Source: Streptomyces violaceusniger Tu 4113
GTDB taxonomy: Bacteria; Actinomycetota; Actinomycetes; Streptomycetales; Streptomycetaceae
Assembly: GCF_000147815.2 (NCBI RefSeq)
Contig: NC_015957.1
Span: 3,410,001 to 3,474,000 of the forward strand
Direction of reading: 5' to 3'
DNA length: 64,000 nucleotides
The translations under genes were made by a program, and so were the position numbers. Positions within the stretch are counted from its first letter, which is position 1. Each line of letters begins with the position of its first letter. The notes under the pieces were generated by a model that saw nothing but the letters and a program-made list of their open reading frames with translations, did not search any database and had not been told where the DNA came from. This document shows positions 61,702 to 64,000 of the stretch, piece after piece.

Positions 61702-62541
61702 ATGAGCCTGAACCGTTCGCGCATCCGTACCACTGTGGGCGCCGCCATGGCATGCGCCGCGGCCGCCGCGGCCGGCGTTCTCGCCCCCGCCCCCGCCTCG
61801 GCCGCCTCGGCCGCCCTTCCGCCGGTCCACGCGGGCTTCGACTACCAGATCGGCGGGGCGTACACCCCGCCGTCCGGGGTGGGGGTCGTCAGCCGCGACC
61901 ACAGCGCCTCCCCGGCACCGGGTCTGTACAACATCTGTTACGTCAACGCCTTCCAGACGCAGAAGACCGGCCAGCCCGGCGGCCCGGATGACTGGCCCTC
62001 CGACCTGCTGCTCAAGAACGACGACGGTGACGTCATCATCGACACGGACTGGGACGAGGCGATCCTCGACATCACCACCGAGAAGAAGCGGGAGGGCATC
62101 GCGGAGAAGATCGACGCCCAGATCGACGAATGCGCCGCCAAGGGCTTCGACGCGCTGGAGCTGGACAACTTCGACACCTTCACCCGTGATGTCGTCGAGG
62201 GCAGGATCACCGAGGAGCACGCCCAGACCTACATCCGGATGCTGTCCGCCTACGGCCACGGCAAGGGCCTGGCGGTCGGTCAGAAGAACACCGTGGAGCT
62301 GGCCAAGAACCACGCGGCCAACGGCCTCGACTTCGCCATCGCCGAGGAATGCGGCAACCCCGAGTACAACGAGTGCGCCGACTACCTCGCGGAGTTCGGG
62401 AACAACGCCATCTTCATCGAGTACACGAACGCCGGGATGAAGAACGCCTGCGAGTACGGCGACCGGGTGAGCGTCGTCCAGCGCGACCGCGATGTCCTGC
62501 CCAAGGGCGAGGACGGTTACGTCCGCAAGACCTGCCCGTAG
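61702..62541 (+). CDS. Secreted endo-alpha-1,4-polygalactosaminidase (GH114)
   Basis: A 279-residue glycoside hydrolase outside the cell. It has a signal peptide (RSRIRTTVGAAMACAAAAAAG, cleavage near ASA-A) and the GH114 TIM-barrel blocks: FDYQIGGAYTPP, YVNAFQTQ, DTDWDEAILDITTEKKREGI, FDALELDNFDTF (acidic catalytic region), LAVGQKNTVEL and DFAIAEECG. Family enzymes cut galactosamine polymers such as those of fungal galactosaminogalactan or Pel. ATG at 61702 has GGAG at about 9 bases; ATG at 61687 is an alternative. It precedes a sugar-type ABC importer, which could take up the released sugars. Confidence 0.88.
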   Translation: MSLNRSRIRTTVGAAMACAAAAAAGVLAPAPASAASAALPPVHAGFDYQIGGAYTPPSGVGVVSRDHSASPAPGLYNICYVNAFQTQKTGQPGGPDDWPSDLLLKNDDGDVIIDTDWDEAILDITTEKKREGIAEKIDAQIDECAAKGFDALELDNFDTFTRDVVEGRITEEHAQTYIRMLSAYGHGKGLAVGQKNTVELAKNHAANGLDFAIAEECGNPEYNECADYLAEFGNNAIFIEYTNAGMKNACEYGDRVSVVQRDRDVLPKGEDGYVRKTCP

Positions 62542-62558
62542 TCCTGGCCGGGGACGGT

Positions 62559-62585
62559 GTGGCCGCCGCGGACCGCGGCGGCCAC
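62559..62585 (+). terminator. Strong hairpin between GH114 and the sugar ABC genes
   Basis: A perfect 12-bp stem (GTGGCCGCCGCG / CGCGGCGGCCAC) with a 3-base loop lies 18 bp after the GH114 stop and 28 bp before the next ATG. It may terminate or attenuate transcription into the importer genes. Confidence 0.65.
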
Positions 62586-62612
62586 GCATCCACCGAACAT
62601 CTGGAGGCAGAC

Positions 62613-63941
62613 ATGGACGCGGTCCGCAGTGGCCGTGGCGGCCCCTCGCGCCGTGGCATCCTGCGCGGCGGTGGCGCGCTGGCCCTCACCGCGGCAGCGG
62701 GTACGGCGGTGGCGGGATGCGGGACCGGCCTCGGTGTGGACTCCGACGGAACCGTCCACATCGAGGTGTGGCACGGGCAGAACGGCCCCTCGCTGAAGGC
62801 GTTCAAACGGCTCGTGGCCAACTTCCACCGAAGCCACCCCGCCATCCGGGTCGACATCGGCGGCGGGGTGCTGGCGGACGACATGCTGCAGAAGGTGATG
62901 GCCGGACTCGTCGCCCAGTCGCCACCCGACGTCGCCTACATCTTCGGCCCCGACCTGGCGAGTGTCGCCAGAAGTCCCCAGCTCGCGGACATGACGTCGG
63001 TCGTGGAATCGCAGCCGGTGCCCTGGAACCAGTACTGGCCGGCCGCCCGGGAGGGCGTCATGGTCGACGGTGTGGTCCGTGCGGTGCCCGCGGTGCTGGA
63101 CTCGCTCGCCGTGGTGTGCAACAAGAAGCTCTTCCGCGAGGCCCGGCTGGAGCTGCCCGCACCGGGCTGGACCTGGCAGGACTTCACCGAGATGGCCCGG
63201 AAGCTGACCGACCGCGGCAAGGGCACGTTCGGCACCGGCTGGCCCGGCGCGGGCGACGAGGACACGGTGTGGCGGATGTGGCCCATGATCTGGGACCTGG
63301 GCGGCGAGGTCATCGCCAAGGGCAAGCGGGAGATCGGATTCGCGGGCGAACCCGGGGCCCGCTCCCTCGATGTGCTCGCCGAACTCGCCAGGGACCGAAG
63401 CGTCTACGTCGACCCCAAGCCCGGCGGCGAGCAGATGTACCAGGCGTTCTCCACCGGCCGGCTGGGCATGGTCGGAACTGGTCCCTGGCAACTGCCCGAC
63501 ATCCGGCAGGCGAAGATCGACTATCACGTCGTCCCGCTGCCCGGCTTCCATGGCCGGTCGGTGACGATCTCCGGCCCCGACACCTGGAGCGTGTTCGACA
63601 ACGGCTCCGCGCGGCTGACGGCGGCCCGTACGTTCATCGGCTGGCTCATGGAGCCCGAACAGGCGTATCTGTGGGACTCCGAGGCGGGCAGCCTGCCGCA
63701 GAGCCGGCCCGCCGAGCGCCGTCCGAAGTGGCGGGAGCACGCGGCCGGGGTGCCCGGTCTCCCGGTGTTCACCGAGGTGCTGGAGACCGCGCGGGTACGG
63801 CCCGTCGACCGGGCCTACCCCAAGATCTCCATGCCGTTCGGCGAGGCCATCACCGCCGTCCTGCTCGGGAAGAGCACACCGGCGAAGGCGCTGCGGCGGT
63901 GCGCGGACGAGGCCAACGCCGCCATGGCCAAGGTGCGTTGA
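62613..63941 (+). CDS. Sugar ABC transporter substrate-binding lipoprotein
   Basis: A 442-residue extracellular solute-binding protein (family 1, carbohydrate type). The N-terminus has a twin-Arg motif SRRGILRGGGALALT and lipobox VAGC at about residue 33, so it is a Tat-exported lipoprotein. The body shows VHIEVWHGQNGPSLKAFKRL and later VITISGPDTWSVFDNGSAR as in the MsmE/UgpB-like group. ATG follows CTGGAGG. The permease gene begins 10 bp after its stop. With the upstream GH114 enzyme, amino-sugar or oligosaccharide uptake is a reasonable inference. Confidence 0.9.
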   Translation: MDAVRSGRGGPSRRGILRGGGALALTAAAGTAVAGCGTGLGVDSDGTVHIEVWHGQNGPSLKAFKRLVANFHRSHPAIRVDIGGGVLADDMLQKVMAGLVAQSPPDVAYIFGPDLASVARSPQLADMTSVVESQPVPWNQYWPAAREGVMVDGVVRAVPAVLDSLAVVCNKKLFREARLELPAPGWTWQDFTEMARKLTDRGKGTFGTGWPGAGDEDTVWRMWPMIWDLGGEVIAKGKREIGFAGEPGARSLDVLAELARDRSVYVDPKPGGEQMYQAFSTGRLGMVGTGPWQLPDIRQAKIDYHVVPLPGFHGRSVTISGPDTWSVFDNGSARLTAARTFIGWLMEPEQAYLWDSEAGSLPQSRPAERRPKWREHAAGVPGLPVFTEVLETARVRPVDRAYPKISMPFGEAITAVLLGKSTPAKALRRCADEANAAMAKVR

Positions 63942-63951
63942 GGAGTACCAC

Positions 63952-64000
63952 ATGTCCCGTCTGCCCACCCCCATCACCCGTCCGGCGCCGCGAACACCGG
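63952..64000 (+). CDS. Start of sugar ABC permease (cut by window end)
   Basis: ATG at 63952, preceded by GAGGAG and 10 bp after the binding-protein stop, opens a frame MSRLPTPITRPAPRTP that continues past the window. Position and the usual operon order suggest the first permease; only 16 residues are visible, so the product is inferred. Confidence 0.55.
   Translation, partial: MSRLPTPITRPAPRTP

Overview
The window is chromosomal DNA from a high-GC actinomycete, almost certainly a Streptomyces. The evidence is very strong G/C third-position bias, many GTG and some TTG starts, rare in-frame TTA (bldA-type) leucine codons, a conservon-type signalling operon, a class F sortase, a furA-katG pair and an OFA transporter with its small subunit. 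About 42 protein genes were found and no rRNA, tRNA, CRISPR array or intact insertion sequence.

Layout. 0-5.5 kb: the end of a Cys-repeat protein, a nitrate/sulfonate-type ABC importer whose binding-protein gene carries a -1 frameshift, and a secreted amidase. 5.6-10.0 kb: an NAD-binding epimerase overlapping an unusual KS-ACP-AONS fusion (ketosynthase, carrier protein, PLP alpha-oxoamine synthase) with a TTA codon. 10.0-20.5 kb: a sensory/defence-like block with ImmA/IrrE peptidase, XRE regulator, 7-TM protein, TetR, a NACHT ATPase, a second ATPase with a degenerate P-loop, and a membrane-anchored periplasmic-binding-type protein. 20.5-25.7 kb: a DUF574-type methyltransferase, a VC0807-like membrane protein, an MMPL exporter and a secreted protein.

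26-38.4 kb is the probable biosynthetic core: a WS/DGAT-like acyltransferase, an NADPH thioester-reductase-like enzyme, a 2708-residue highly reducing PKS (KS-AT-DH-cMT-ER-KR-ACP, no thioesterase) and an AurF-like diiron oxygenase. With the MMPL exporter upstream, this has the parts list of a mycobacterial-style complex-lipid pathway: make a methyl-branched acyl chain, release it by reduction or acyl transfer, oxidise it, export it. From about 21.4 to 38.4 kb nearly every gene carries an in-frame minisatellite, and the convergent acyltransferase/reductase junction is triplicated.

38.4-47.9 kb: an orphan small gene, a secreted S8-peptidase-like protein without a recognisable catalytic domain, and a poly-gamma-glutamate-type operon (double-HAMP membrane protein, PgsB, PgsC, NlpC/P60 hydrolase) with no PgsA/CapA. 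48-53 kb: furA-katG, a sortase with its likely substrate, and an ECF sigma factor with a likely membrane partner. 53-64 kb: a MITE-like inverted repeat, actP with DUF485, an OFA transporter with small subunit, a conservon (cvnABC) lacking cvnD, a GH114 galactosaminidase, and the start of a sugar ABC importer cut by the window end.
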